From Paulinella micropora (Eukaryota > Cercozoa > Imbricatea > Euglyphida), in the NCBI GenBank assembly GCA_009731375.1, contig BJOX01000186.1, forward strand, positions 223,664 to 247,780: a stretch of 24,117 bases of DNA, in the 5' to 3' direction. The notes beneath the pieces were generated by a model that had not been told where the DNA came from, made no database searches, and saw nothing but the letters and a program-made list of their open reading frames with translations. The position numbers and the translations under genes were made by a program. Positions 1-9,968 of this stretch are shown here, in pieces. Position 1 is the stretch's first letter. Each line of letters opens with the position of its first letter.

Positions 1-690
1 GGAGAACAACTCCGACCGCGTCTGAGGCCGCTTAATGCCTTCCACAGCATCCCTTTTCTTAGCCGCAATCGCCACTGTCCCGTTCGAGATATCATATCCC
101 AGGTATGTCACCTGTCGGGTGGCAAACTGGCACTTGTCCAAGTTCACCTTGAGACCAAACTCTCTCACCCGTCGGAAAACATCCTGGATGTGGGCTAAAT
201 GTTCCTCCATAGTATTGGAGTAGATGATAATATCATCTATGTAACAGAAAGCGTAATCCTCCGCCTTCTGTCCATATTTCTCCATGAACCCACCTGCCCT
301 TCCATCCTCAAATCTCCGACCCAGCATTTTCTGCATAGCTGCCTGAAATATGCCTGGTGAGTTCCTCAGACCCATTGGCAATACCTTCCATTGGTACAGC
401 GTCATTCCTACGACAAACGCTGTCAGCCATCTGCTCTTCCTACTGAGCGGGATCTGCCAGAACCCATTTTTGAGATCCAAGACAGAGTAGAATTTTGCGT
501 GTTTCAACTTACGCATACAGTCATCGATATTAGGCAGCGGATACCGCTCACCCTCGATGATCTTGTTAGCCCGATAGTAGTTCACGCAAAATCTAAGTGT
601 CCCATCCGGCTTCGGAACCATGCGTACATGCGACGAAATCGGGGAGTCCGAAAACTCCGTGAAATCATCTGCCTGTAGCTCCTCCGCCTT
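1..690 (-). other. Reverse transcriptase domain (partial)
   Basis: This is the RT part of the pol frame. Motifs in order on the minus strand: VPKPDGTLRFCVNYY (fingers, about 553-615), LDLKNGFWQIPL with the motif A aspartate (445-480), LPMGLRNSPGIFQ (motif B, 343-381), YIDD catalytic box (232-243), HLAHIQDVF then GLKVN (motif D, roughly 150-205), and YLGYDIS (motif E, 85-105). All residues expected for catalysis (one Asp in A, two in C) are present. The domain is cut at base 1 shortly after motif E, before any RNase H. Confidence 0.95.
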
Positions 691-3600
691 TTCCTGGGCA
701 ATGCTCTCCTCCCTGCGGCCTAAGATAGACCTTCTAGAGGCATGCGTGATATTCATCCCCGGAATCTTCCTGAGATGTGCCTCAAAATGCTTGACCGTCC
801 CCGGCCTAGGCGGATCAAAGATCTCCTTCTCCTTAGCCATCACCCCTTGAAGGTTTTTCAGATCTTCTTTATTCCCCTTCCAATCCGCCCGCATTTGAGC
901 CATTCTCTCATCCCATGACTGAGCGTTCTTCCGACTCCTAAGTTCGGGCGCCTCAGCCATGTCCGACCACGCATCCTCCACTAATCCATCCTCGGAGGGC
1001 ATTTCCACCTCCTGCTGATGGTACTTGACTTCCGAGAACTCATCCCATTTCCCTAGGTTCGCCATCCGATCCAGGATAAACGCGTACTGGATAGGCGCCC
1101 TTTTGGTGTAAAACCCCGTGAAGCACGTGAACGCCTGTTCCCGTATCTTCTGAAGGTCACACCCCTTGAGTGAGTTCCGGTATGTCAGCCCCTGTTCCCT
1201 AGTGCCCAATCTACAAGCAATCACCAACTGTTGCTTTCTAGACGGCACCGGGATCGGGTGATCCATCATCCGGTCCAAAACCTCATCCGCCCATAACGCT
1301 TTCTCATGGAACGGTAAGATCATGGAAAACGGTTTGTCACCTTCGAAATATTTCGTAAGCAACTTTGCCGTCTCCCCGGAATTCCGTGGACAAAGAGGTT
1401 TGTCACTCCACATGTTTCCCACGAACTCACTGATCTCATCCTCCGTCCCTCCCGTTGAAACCCGCGTTTCCATCAGCGGTTCAAACAACGGTCTATTACC
1501 CTGTGATGCTTTCGCATGGAAGCAGTATCGGTTCTGAAGGAACACATAAGGCCCCTTTTTACCATCCCTGAACCTATCCATCCCCGCTTCCACCTCCATG
1601 TTCTGTTCTTCCATTGTGCAGGCCATAATCTGAGCACACCGGCCCTGAATTAAGTCCTCCACTGTTGCCTTGTCCCAACATCGAACAACCTTCACAACCT
1701 TTCCCGCAAACCCGCGGTACTCCGGTTGGAAATCCCTGTAATAATTGTCCAACGCTGGGTGCTGATATGGTTTTGGTATGACCAACTGCACCTTTGCACT
1801 CCGTGCAATAGCATGTGGGTCCTTCCCTTTAGTCGCCCCTGACTTGGTGTACGATACCGCATAAGTATCAACGTGAAAGAGAGGAACTTGCGTTCGCCCC
1901 CTCACCATATCCTCTGCGTCATCATCACTAATCCCATAGTGCACCAAGCCCGACCGGCAGTCAATCAATGTGTTCATCTTATTGAGCTGCTTGAACCCGA
2001 TCAGCAATCCCCCTGAATATTCCGGGCAGACATAGAATTGGATGTTGAAGGACCTACCGGAGTAGAGTTCAATGGTTAAAACCATCGTCCCCGTCACCTC
2101 CGCCCTCGCTTTTCCATTAACACCTTCTATGCTCCCCTTCATAGGCAACATGTGTTTATCCAACCACGCCTTGTTTGCCGCAATGAAATTTGCGCCCGCG
2201 ATATTAATGTTAGCCTGCGTATCATTGGCCAAATCGCATGCACTCTCCAAGTCTACACAGTAAACTTGAGTAATGCATAACGCATGTTCCGGCATTTCAA
2301 TAGCCTCAAGGCGTTCTTTTAAGTCGGACAAAAGAACAAAACTATTCTTTAAATCTTTCCGTATCGATACTCCACTTCTGATGAGCCCTTCACCAAAAGC
2401 AGTATTCTTCGACATACCGGCTTCTATTTCTTTCTTACCATCCGTCACCTTCAACCCGGGTTTCAACTTCCTTACCCGTTTAGGCACCGGCTTCGCCCCC
2501 CAATCGGGCTCCGGAATGAAAGAAACTTTCCTTTTCAACCTCAACGTCGGAACCGGTAAAAGATTCAAATTAGGTTGCGATCTATGCGGTACGATCGTAA
2601 CAACGTGTTTATTTATAATATCAACTCGTCTGGCCTTCTCGGGCCCTACAGACTTATTAATACTTCCCCGCTTTGCACGTTCGATCGTCACCTGCATCAC
2701 AGCACCATCCAAATCATGAGTAGAGTGATGACTCTTGAGAGAAGGGTTACCTGTGGGAACTGTTTTAACCTCCAGCTTCCCCGGTTCATTCATCTTCGCC
2801 ATAATCATCCTTGGTGAACGTGTCGTCTCCTGCCACACGACAACATCCCCATCAGTAATGACTGACGATTCCCTACACCCCTCCCCCTTATCACCTCCCC
2901 CCTCAAGTATACCTGCTTGAGTTTCCACTTCTTCCTCTGGGGGAACCTCCCCTTCATCCTCCTCCTCCTTCGAAGCCGCCGCCACTTTGGCCTTCTTGAG
3001 GGGTCCGCCCTTTTCCCGTTTACCCCCAAAGCGCTTCTTCCCCCTGAAGCCTCCTCCGCGGCCACGGCCTCCATATCCTCCACGGCCCCGCTTGCTTCCC
3101 CCTTGTCGCAAGGCGTCCACCGTGTCCTCATACTCGCGCAGCCGTGCTTTAACCAAAGTACGAACTGCCTTGTTATTGATGAAGAGCTGATCTCTGCTCC
3201 GGATAGCCCTGACAATGTCCCAAATGGACTTGCTGTTGTCAGAACTTTCGAGCTGCTCCTTTAGGATTTTCCAATCCGCTTCCTTTTCGGAGTGCATCCC
3301 CGGGCAGAAATCCCCCCTTCTGCACTTGCCTCCCTTAAAGTAGTAGTCAAAGCATGGCTTACGACTACCCTTGTAAGAGGAACTGGAAGATCTAGCCCCT
3401 TTACTCTTCGAGCCTATCGCAGGGATATGCTCGTCGCTAGTTTCTTCCTCATCTTGCTCCTCCTCCTGTTGCTGGCGTCGGAGGGGTTTTCCATATCCCC
3501 CCCTCTGAACTTTAGGGATCCGTGAACGTCGTCCCTCAGTTCCGCCGCCCAACTGAACAGCCGCTGCCTGTCCCAACGATTGTTCCCCAAACCGATCTCT

Positions 3601-4089
3601 GGCAACTACCACCAAAGCCTCTATCCCTCCCGCCGAGACCAACGTATCATCCCACGTTCTCACGGCCAGTAGGAAGTCCTTCCACATCAGCTTTGAGTTC
3701 TGGTACTGAGCCGCAAAGTTCAGCCAAGCAGGGGATGCCTCCGTCGTAAAGTCGGCATTGTCAGGGATCGAACTGGCCCATTTGTTATCAGGCCACCCTC
3801 TGTTCACGGCCCGATAAACAGTCGGATCATGCTGATTGATCCTCGCCATAATGTGACGAATGAGGCGTTTAAGGCTGATGAAAAAAGCATTGTCAGTCTT
3901 CAGCTTTTCCATCACCAACGCAAATGTCCCCCTCACCCTCATCGGCTTGGACTTAGTTGACTTCAAAGCCTCTCCAACAACAGTGGAGATATGGCCCGTC
4001 AGCATGACTTCACTTGTCAGTTCCCAGTGACAACCGAATTCGACGAGCAAGTCAATGAGGCGTGCATCATCGCATGCAGTTTCGACATT
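1..4089 (-). CDS. pol: Gag C-terminal/Pol polyprotein: CCCH finger, protease, reverse transcriptase (partial)
   Basis: I translated this frame codon by codon; it is open for ~1363 codons from 4089, just after an in-frame TAA at 4090-4092, to base 1. Order: helical gag-like segment; CCCH zinc finger (3292-3354, spacing C-x9-C-x5-C-x3-H); RG/RGG-rich basic region (about 3000-3090); acidic Glu-rich stretch (2895-2965); retropepsin-like domain (about 1980-2260) with DTQ at 2215-2223 and LLIGFKQLN as its C-terminal strand; a ~400-residue linker without recognised domain; reverse transcriptase from ~690. RT copies element RNA to DNA inside the particle. It lies -1 relative to gag with a 73-base overlap and no canonical X-XXY-YYZ slippery heptamer. 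It could be expressed by frameshifting, or this copy may have lost a base. RNase H and integrase are off the window. Confidence 0.9.
1980..2260 (-). other. Retropepsin-like protease domain with atypical DTQ active site
   Basis: The segment lies between the nucleocapsid-like region and RT, where gypsy elements carry an aspartic protease. The candidate active-site loop reads NDTQANINIAG (DTQ codons at 2215-2223), where the family has D-T/S-G. About 65 residues later comes YSGGLLIGFKQLN (about 1981-2013), matching the hydrophobic-hydrophobic-Gly strand near the retropepsin C-terminus. Spacing fits a monomer of a dimeric retropepsin. Replacement of the active-site Gly by Gln is unusual; this may be a diverged or inactive enzyme. 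Confidence 0.6.
3292..3354 (-). other. CCCH-type zinc finger in the nucleocapsid region
   Basis: Codons read CFDYYFKGGKC-RRGDF-CPGMH, so the ligands are spaced C-x9-C-x5-C-x3-H. Aromatic residues and a Lys-Gly pair sit between the first two cysteines, as in RNA-binding CCCH fingers. Retroelement nucleocapsids normally carry a CCHC knuckle (C-x2-C-x4-H-x4-C), which is absent here. A Ser-rich stretch precedes it and an RGG box follows. The likely role is binding of element RNA. Confidence 0.85.
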
Positions 4090-5474
4090 TTAATCGATCC
4101 CCTTTCTGCATAATGACCCCTCTCCTGTTGTGCCCTCGCCATCCCCTCGTTGATCTTCTCCAACGTAAAGTGCTCCATCAGATCCCCATCCGTGCACTGT
4201 CGGAGAATATCCATCAAGGTCATTGGCGATTCAAAAGTGCTCTCCGCCATTAACTTATAGAGCATATTGATCGCTTTCCGTAACCAAGACGAGTTCATAA
4301 ACGGATGACAGTTTACTTGTAAAGTAAACCATATCGTCGGTTGTTGCTTACCCCGTGTCCCTGGGGCAAATGCAATCGGCGTAAACTTAGCCAGGAAGAT
4401 CGGCATCCTCTTCCTCTCTTGATCATAACGTTGACCAGGATCAATGGGATCATCCTCATCCCTTTTCCTGATCTTCGCATATCTCAGTTCCCAGATCGTA
4501 AACCTTTCCATACCGACCTCCAAGGCCTTCAAGACCTCCATGAGATACATGAGATATCGATACAGGTTCTCATATGCCTGTTCCCTTGCCACCACCAAGA
4601 TCACAGCATCTGCCGCCGTAGCAGTAGCTGTCGCGAGCTTGGTTGCTGCAAGTGCTGCATTGTCCGCCTCCCGCAGCAGATCTCGCAACATCCTTTCGGC
4701 ATTGTTGCTTAACGCCGTAACTTCGACCATTTGCTCCAGTTTCCCCATGAAGCCTTCGATGTGGAGTACGTCGAAAGAGCCTTGAGTTCTCTTAGCCCAG
4801 ATTTTCGTATCCTTCATCCATTTAGCCTCCTTCAACCTCCCCTTAGCATTATCCCAATTCGTAACTGCTTTGGCGAAGGTTTTGGCTACCAAGGGGTATA
4901 CTTCATTTTTGAAATGATCCTGAGCCATGGTCGTTTCAAAGGTTTTCCCATGGAGAGGGTCCCTCCTCACCGCTCCATACCATTCCTCCTTCCAATCCTC
5001 CTTCGTTTCCTCCCCCGTCATTATGAACTTCAAATCAAATTGTTCGGAAGGAATGGGAGTCGGAAGGTATTCGAAATCCTCCTCTTCCATCCTTGGATGA
5101 CCCAACATTTGAAGCTCATGGAGGTGCAAAGATATGAACATCCTTGTAACCATCCTCCGTACCTCCATGGGTGCCAAGGTTTTGATCCTCGGTGCTTTTG
5201 GTGAATAGTTGGTAAAAGCAAAAGTGGCTGCCGTCCACCTCCACTTTATCATACCAGCCTGTTCACTCTTTACCACATCCAGCACCTCCTTGTCCTTGGG
5301 TCTGTCTGGATACTTACTTGCCAAAGCGACAAAGTGTTCCAGAAACAGATGCTGATCATGGGGGTCTACTAAGTAGTCCGAAGCTACAAATAGTAGAAAT
5401 TCCCCCCCAGCCTTTCCCACTAGCGACTGCGCAATTGGATCCGAGTATGGATCGTATGGCTTCGCTGCGGACAT
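4017..5474 (-). CDS. gag: Gag-like structural protein of the retrotransposon
   Basis: A 485-residue frame starting at the first ATG (5472-5474, protein begins MSAAKPYDPYSD) and ending with TGA at 4017-4019. The frame is also open a little upstream, but without an ATG. No strict gag signature is recognised; assignment rests on position between the LTR and the protease/RT frame. The protein is largely helical-looking, with tryptophan-rich and charged stretches and an Ala/Thr-rich heptad-like segment (around residues 285-305) that could be a coiled coil. Gag proteins assemble the particle that packages element RNA in the cytoplasm. It carries no zinc finger itself; that lies in the next frame. 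The last ~24 codons (4017-4089) overlap the downstream -1 frame, whose reading there (DDARLIDLLVEFG) looks more protein-like, so the true junction is probably near 4088. Confidence 0.8.
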   Translation of the reverse strand: MSAAKPYDPYSDPIAQSLVGKAGGEFLLFVASDYLVDPHDQHLFLEHFVALASKYPDRPKDKEVLDVVKSEQAGMIKWRWTAATFAFTNYSPKAPRIKTLAPMEVRRMVTRMFISLHLHELQMLGHPRMEEEDFEYLPTPIPSEQFDLKFIMTGEETKEDWKEEWYGAVRRDPLHGKTFETTMAQDHFKNEVYPLVAKTFAKAVTNWDNAKGRLKEAKWMKDTKIWAKRTQGSFDVLHIEGFMGKLEQMVEVTALSNNAERMLRDLLREADNAALAATKLATATATAADAVILVVAREQAYENLYRYLMYLMEVLKALEVGMERFTIWELRYAKIRKRDEDDPIDPGQRYDQERKRMPIFLAKFTPIAFAPGTRGKQQPTIWFTLQVNCHPFMNSSWLRKAINMLYKLMAESTFESPMTLMDILRQCTDGDLMEHFTLEKINEGMARAQQERGHYAERGSIKMSKLHAMMHASLTCSSNSVVTGN

Positions 5475-5603
5475 CTTTAACTTCAAAGTGACAAGGTCCA
5501 AGTTTCGAGATCAGGGTTCTTCCCTGTTTCTACGAAACCCTCCTTACCACCTTTTTTTTTGTTTTCCCTTGGTTAGAACAACATAAAGCACGTCTCGACC
5601 AGC

Positions 5604-5675
5604 CAACAACAGTGACTGATAATCGAAACAATGCATGACACTCTCAACACGGCACAGTCAACAACAGTGACTGAT
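5604..5675. repeat. 17-bp direct repeat in the leader
   Basis: CAACAACAGTGACTGAT occurs at 5604-5620 and again at 5659-5675, a 55-bp spacing, between the LTR and the gag start. The second copy overlaps the tentative primer-binding site. It may be a replication slip or part of the packaging leader. Confidence 0.85.
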
Positions 5676-5683
5676 TGCCTCCA
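5666..5683 (-). other. Tentative tRNA primer-binding site
   Basis: It begins with TGG one base inside the inferred LTR end and reads TGGAGGCAATCAGTCACT on the minus strand. Position and the TGG (pairing with a tRNA CCA end) fit; I do not recognise the matching tRNA. Confidence 0.35.
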
Positions 5684-5684
5684 A

Positions 5685-6461
5685 TGAGTGAGTCGTTCCA
5701 GATTCCAAATTTGTACTTTCAGAGTTCGAAAAAGTCAAAGGGACTCCAAATGTATTAAGACAGGAGGTCTAGCCTTACGAGCTCAAAGGAAAAGTAACAA
5801 CAGGAATTTAATAAACGATATTGAACACAACAGGTTCAAAGCTAACAGCCACTTCTTAAGTAGAAAGGGTTGTCAGAACTGAACCCAAACAACAAGCCAA
5901 AGGGAAAACACCGGTCAAGCCGGATGTCCCTTTGACCGGTTCATCTGACACGTTGCGTTACGTCCGTAACCTGCACAAATGCCAAAACATATTACCAAAA
6001 CACAACCCATAAGTGCAATTTCCCTTATTTAGCCTTAAATATCCCAGTCACGGGAAAAAATGCCAAATTTCACGGAATTTTCGTGATTTTTATCCAAACT
6101 TCAAACGGATACTACAGGTGCTGTAGAAGGATCGGGTCAACGCTATCATACTAATGTGGGAGATTATTCCATATTAATGCTACACATTCGTGTAATCTGC
6201 ATTTTAATAATCATCTCCACGCCGGTAAACGGTTAAGTGTAAAATCTAGGTTTTAAGGTCCTATGGGATTTAAGCTTCCTAGCTTATCCTCCCATATTCC
6301 TTATCCTAATACATCACTAAAACCTGATATATTTATCAGAACCGGAAATGTAATAAGAATTCATCTTATAATACATTTAATAACAAGAACTTACTTCCCA
6401 GAGTAAATTCTCGTAAAGTCCCAATAGTGTAAAAACCATGTAGTATACAGTGGGTGTTACA
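5685..6461 (-). repeat. 5' LTR of the retrotransposon
   Basis: In element orientation the segment starts TGTAACACCC (at 6461) and ends CTCACTCA (at 5685), giving the TG...CA termini typical of LTRs and a 777-bp length. Its outer edge falls exactly where the GGTATGGGG minisatellite begins. The inner edge is followed after one T by TGG, as expected for a primer-binding site. It should hold the promoter and polyadenylation signals, but I could not assign them with confidence. The second LTR is outside the window, so the boundaries are inferred rather than confirmed by LTR-LTR comparison. Confidence 0.6.
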
Positions 6462-6587
6462 GTATGGGGTATGAGGTATGGGATATGTGGTATGAGGAAT
6501 GGGGGATGGGGGATGGGGGATGAGGTATGAGGGATGCTGGATGGTGGATGGGGGATGGAGTATGAGATATGGGGTATGGGGTATGGG
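6462..6587 (+). repeat. G-rich minisatellite, block 1
   Basis: Degenerate tandem units of GGTATGGG/GGTATGAGG grading into GGGGGATG and back. The block lies between the LTR end and the left arm of the foldback. The same family recurs at 14928-15560 and 23765-23841. The minus-strand frames through it (IPHPP-type) are low complexity, not genes. Confidence 0.85.
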
Positions 6588-7017
6588 ATATAATAAAAGT
6601 TTCGCAAAAACGTGAGTCTACGTTTTAAGTGAAATGAAGTCTATTGAAGTCTAATTTTCACACTATGTTCAAGACTTTTGGAATTGACTAAAAACACTTA
6701 ATATTGATAAGAAACACTGAATTTAATTATTTCAAGTTAATTTCTAATTAAAATAATCAATTTTTCATTCAAGTTCTAACTTGATCACAGAATATCCGGA
6801 GTCAAACGCCTCCACTGTATATGTTCATTATGAATTCAGATTTTTGATATTATTAAAACGTAAATCACTGTCATAAACAAAATAAACGAATTCAATATTA
6901 TTAAATCATAATAACATAATTTTCAATGAAAACTTTAATAGTTTAAAACTTCGCGCGTACTCACATGCGTGTGTGTGCGCGGAGGGGGAGGGGGGGGGGG
7001 GGGGGGGAGAAGAGAAA

Positions 7018-7027
7018 NNNNNNNNNN
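7018..7027. other. 10-N placeholder gap
   Basis: Exactly ten N beside an 18-base G run. Equivalent ten-N gaps occur at 15090-15099, 18416-18425 and 21847-21856; the last two also sit next to long C runs. The fixed length indicates a gap of unknown size. Confidence 0.95.
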
Positions 7028-7062
7028 GAAGAGAACACAAGATGCTTCTACAATTTAAAACC

Positions 7063-7131
7063 AATCCTTATTCGTGATGTTAATGATTCCTATTTTAATA
7101 ATAATATAAATTGAAATCACGGATAAGGATT
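7063..7131. repeat. Hairpin inside the left foldback arm
   Basis: AATCCTTATTCGTGAT (7063-7078) pairs with ATCACGGATAAGGATT (7116-7131), 15 of 16 positions, across a 37-base AT-rich loop. The same hairpin is present in the right arm near 14365-14440. Confidence 0.85.
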
Positions 7132-7296
7132 GATTAATAACTTCGTAAGTTGGGATCTCCTAAACACTACCTTCCTGCGTGTGTAGCGGGGGTGGGGTAA
7201 CCTATCTCTACAATCCTCCCCCACCCCACGCAAATGGATTGACAAATCGTTGACTGCCAATATATTGCTAAAATTGCAACAGAACCGCTAGCCTTG

Positions 7297-7320
7297 ATAC
7301 TACTACTACTACTATTACTG

Positions 7321-7352
<32 letters not shown>

Positions 7353-7359
7353 GCTGCTG

Positions 7360-7406
<47 letters not shown>

Positions 7407-7530
7407 GCTACTAGTATTACTACTGCTGCTGCTACTACTACTGCTGCTGCTGCTACTACTACTACTGCTGCAGCTACTACTACTACTACTACTTCTACTA
7501 GTGCTGCTGCTGCTGCTACTATTACTACTT

Positions 7531-7575
<45 letters not shown>

Positions 7576-7596
7576 GTGCTGCTGCTGCTACTACTG

Positions 7597-7630
<34 letters not shown>

Positions 7631-7676
7631 CACCACACCCCTACTACTACTACTACTACTACTACTGCTGCTGCTG

Positions 7677-7709
<33 letters not shown>

Positions 7710-7884
7710 GTGCTGCACTGCAGCTACTGCTACTACTACTACTACTATTACTACTACTTAGTGCTGCTGGTGCTGCTTACTACTACTACTACTACCACTA
7801 CTACTAGTATTACTACTGCTGCTGCTACTACTACTACTACTGCTGCTACTGCTGCTACTGCTACTGCTGCTGCTGCTTCTACTG

Positions 7885-7931
<47 letters not shown>

Positions 7932-7996
7932 GTGCTGCTGCTGCTACTACTGCTGCTGCTGCTACTACTGCTGCTACTTGTACTGCTGCTACTAAT
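7297..7996. repeat. CTA/CTG triplet array, left
   Basis: About 700 bp of (CTA)n interrupted by CTG blocks. It is the complement of the TAG/CAG arrays on the right side of the foldback and shares specific interruptions with them. The long Leu, Val, Tyr or Thr frames across it come from the repeat and are not genes. Confidence 0.95.
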
Positions 7997-8128
7997 ACTA
8001 AGACATCGTTTGGCTTTGCAGAGAACGCTTGCATGCATATCAAAGCAGGAGCAACAACAAACAGCAAACGCATCTCTTGGTACCTGCTCATAGAATATAC
8101 ATGCACGAGCATATATTCGCTAGCTAGC
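7997..8128. other. Short unique spacer, nothing recognised
   Basis: Non-repetitive 130 bp between the triplet array and the tandem repeat. It contains TTCGCTAGCTAGCGCTGC (nested NheI-like palindrome). No gene is seen. Confidence 0.6.
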
Positions 8129-9040
8129 GCTGCTGCAAAATTTTTTTGATTGATTGAAACAACCAAGCATAAACTATGCAAATATGTTATGATACAGACT
8201 TAGAACATAATATAATGAAGGCCTGGATATGCTTTGAATGAGTGTGAGCAACAAAATGACGATATGTACACCTGGATATGCTTTGAATGACTGTGAGCAA
8301 CAAAATGACGATAGGTACACCTACCAAAGATTGCGCTGCAGCAAATTTGCTGCAACAAAATTTTGTTTTGATTGATTGAAACGGCCAAGCATAAACTATG
8401 CAAATATGTTATGATACAGACTTAGAACAAATTATAATGAATGTCTGGATATGCTTTGAATGAGTGTGAGTAACAAAATGACGATAGGTACTACCAAAGA
8501 TTGCGCTGCAGCAAATTTGCTGCAGCAAAATTTTGTTTTGATTGATTGAAACGGCCAAGCATAAACTATGCAAATATGTTATGATAGAGACTTAGAACAA
8601 ATTATAATGAAGGTCTGGATATGCTTTGAAGTGTGAGCAACAAAATGACGATAGGCACACCTACCAAAGATTGCGCTGCAATTTTAGCAGCAAAATTTTG
8701 TTTTGATTGATTGAAACTGCCAAGCATAAACTACGCAAATATGTTATGATACAGACTTAGAACAAACTATAATGAAGGTCTGGGTATGCTTTGAATGAGT
8801 GTGAGCAACAAAATGACGATAGGTACACCTACCAAAGATTGCGCTGCAGCAAATTTGCTGCAGTAAAATTTTGTTTTGATTGATTGAAACTGCCAAGCAT
8901 GAACTGAACTATGCAAATATGTTATGATACAGATTCAGAACAAACTATAATGAAGGTCTGGATATGCTTTGAATGAGTGTGAGCAACAAAATGACAGGTA
9001 CACCACCAGAAGAAATTGCTAGCGCAGCCTGCAGCAAAAA
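8129..9040 (+). repeat. Tandem repeat, five units of ~165-220 bp
   Basis: The landmark GATTGATTGAAAC ends at 8160, 8382, 8552, 8717 and 8890. Each unit continues through CCAAGCATAAACTATGCAAATATGTTATGATA, GGATATGCTTTGAATGAGTGTGAGCAACAAAATGACGATAGG and a GCAGCAAATTTGCTGC palindrome. The first spacing is longer because a ~55-bp sub-block is duplicated. Units differ by scattered substitutions and small indels. The minus-strand frames over it repeat with the unit and are not convincing proteins. Confidence 0.9.
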
Positions 9041-9458
9041 GTTGTGGCGAGCTATCGGATGGAATAATGAAAAAATGAGCTGAAAATTGGCACAGACCAA
9101 CAGAACAGCATGTTCTACCTCTGGGAAGTAAAAAATCTCGAGAAAAATGCCAATAAAAAAGGAAGAAAGAAAGGAACAACAAAATCTTGCAATATTTCCG
9201 ACTGCGAAAGTTTTTGTATTTGAAAAATGAAAAAAAAAAACGAAAAAAACTTAACACAGACCTTATGCATGAGGTAGTGAAGGTCTGTGATTTAAAAATA
9301 CAGAAAAGAAAGATTGCTGGTACGTAAAATGGAGCAGAGAACAATATGCGTCTCCTCTGAGGCTGTCGAAGGCACCTCACTTTGCGGTGGTTGCCAAAAA
9401 AACCTGTCCGGAACCGGTGGCGATCACGTCGTCCTTCTGACCCTGCCGTGGAAGTAAT
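9041..9458. other. AT-rich unique stretch, no gene seen
   Basis: Includes A-rich runs (9229-9247) and mixed sequence. The 152-residue minus-strand frame at 8922-9380 is Phe/Ser-rich, starts inside the tandem repeat and has no recognisable domain, so I do not call it. Confidence 0.5.
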
Positions 9459-9460
9459 GT

Positions 9461-9554
<94 letters not shown>
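9459..9554. repeat. (CAG)n followed by (TAG)n microsatellite
   Basis: About 10 CAG/AGC units switch abruptly to about 22 TAG units, then to TATATATTTATTATTATTG. Confidence 0.95.
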
Positions 9555-9612
9555 TATATATATTTATTATTATTGTTAATTCCATATATATTTATTATTA
9601 TTGTTATTACTA

Positions 9613-9968
<356 letters not shown>

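Larger units (their letters stand above)
1..6461 (-). mobile_element. Ty3/gypsy-type LTR retrotransposon, 5' portion
   Basis: The element reads on the minus strand and runs off the window at base 1. Order from its 5' end: LTR (5685-6461), tentative primer-binding site, gag, a second frame with a CCCH/RGG region, retropepsin-like protease, a long linker, then reverse transcriptase. The RT motifs (YIDD, LPMGLRNSPGIFQ, YLGYDIS) are seen directly and place it with Ty3/gypsy elements rather than Ty1/copia, whose catalytic box is usually YVDD in a different context and whose integrase precedes RT. RNase H, integrase and the 3' LTR must lie beyond the edge. Its composition is more GC-rich than the AT-rich surroundings. 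Coding is long and mostly open, so the insertion is fairly young, with one frame change between gag and pol. Confidence 0.9.
6588..7300 (+). repeat. Left arm of a giant inverted repeat
   Basis: This is near-identical (by eye well above 90%) to the reverse complement of 14201-14927. Shared landmarks are AAAAGTTTCGCAAAAACGTG, TTCGCGCGTACTCACATG, a G run (6990-7007, C run in the other arm), AATCCTTATTCGTGATG and AGAACCGCTAGCCTTGATAC at the inner end. A 10-N placeholder sits at 7018-7027 beside the G run. No coding frame of note. Confidence 0.93.

Noticed and set aside
2273-3605. Plus- and minus-strand frames of 60-150 residues over the retrotransposon
   Set aside because: Shadows of the continuous minus-strand pol frame, which has the conserved motifs.
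7268-8181. Long Leu-, Val-, Tyr-, Thr- and Ser-only reading frames
   Set aside because: They come from CTA/CTG triplets that lack stops in several frames on both strands.
8129-9040. Possible CRISPR array
   Set aside because: Units of 165-220 bp have no spacer/repeat alternation and the organism is eukaryotic.
8922-9380. 152-residue minus-strand frame
   Set aside because: It begins in the tandem repeat, is Phe/Ser low-complexity and lacks any recognisable domain.
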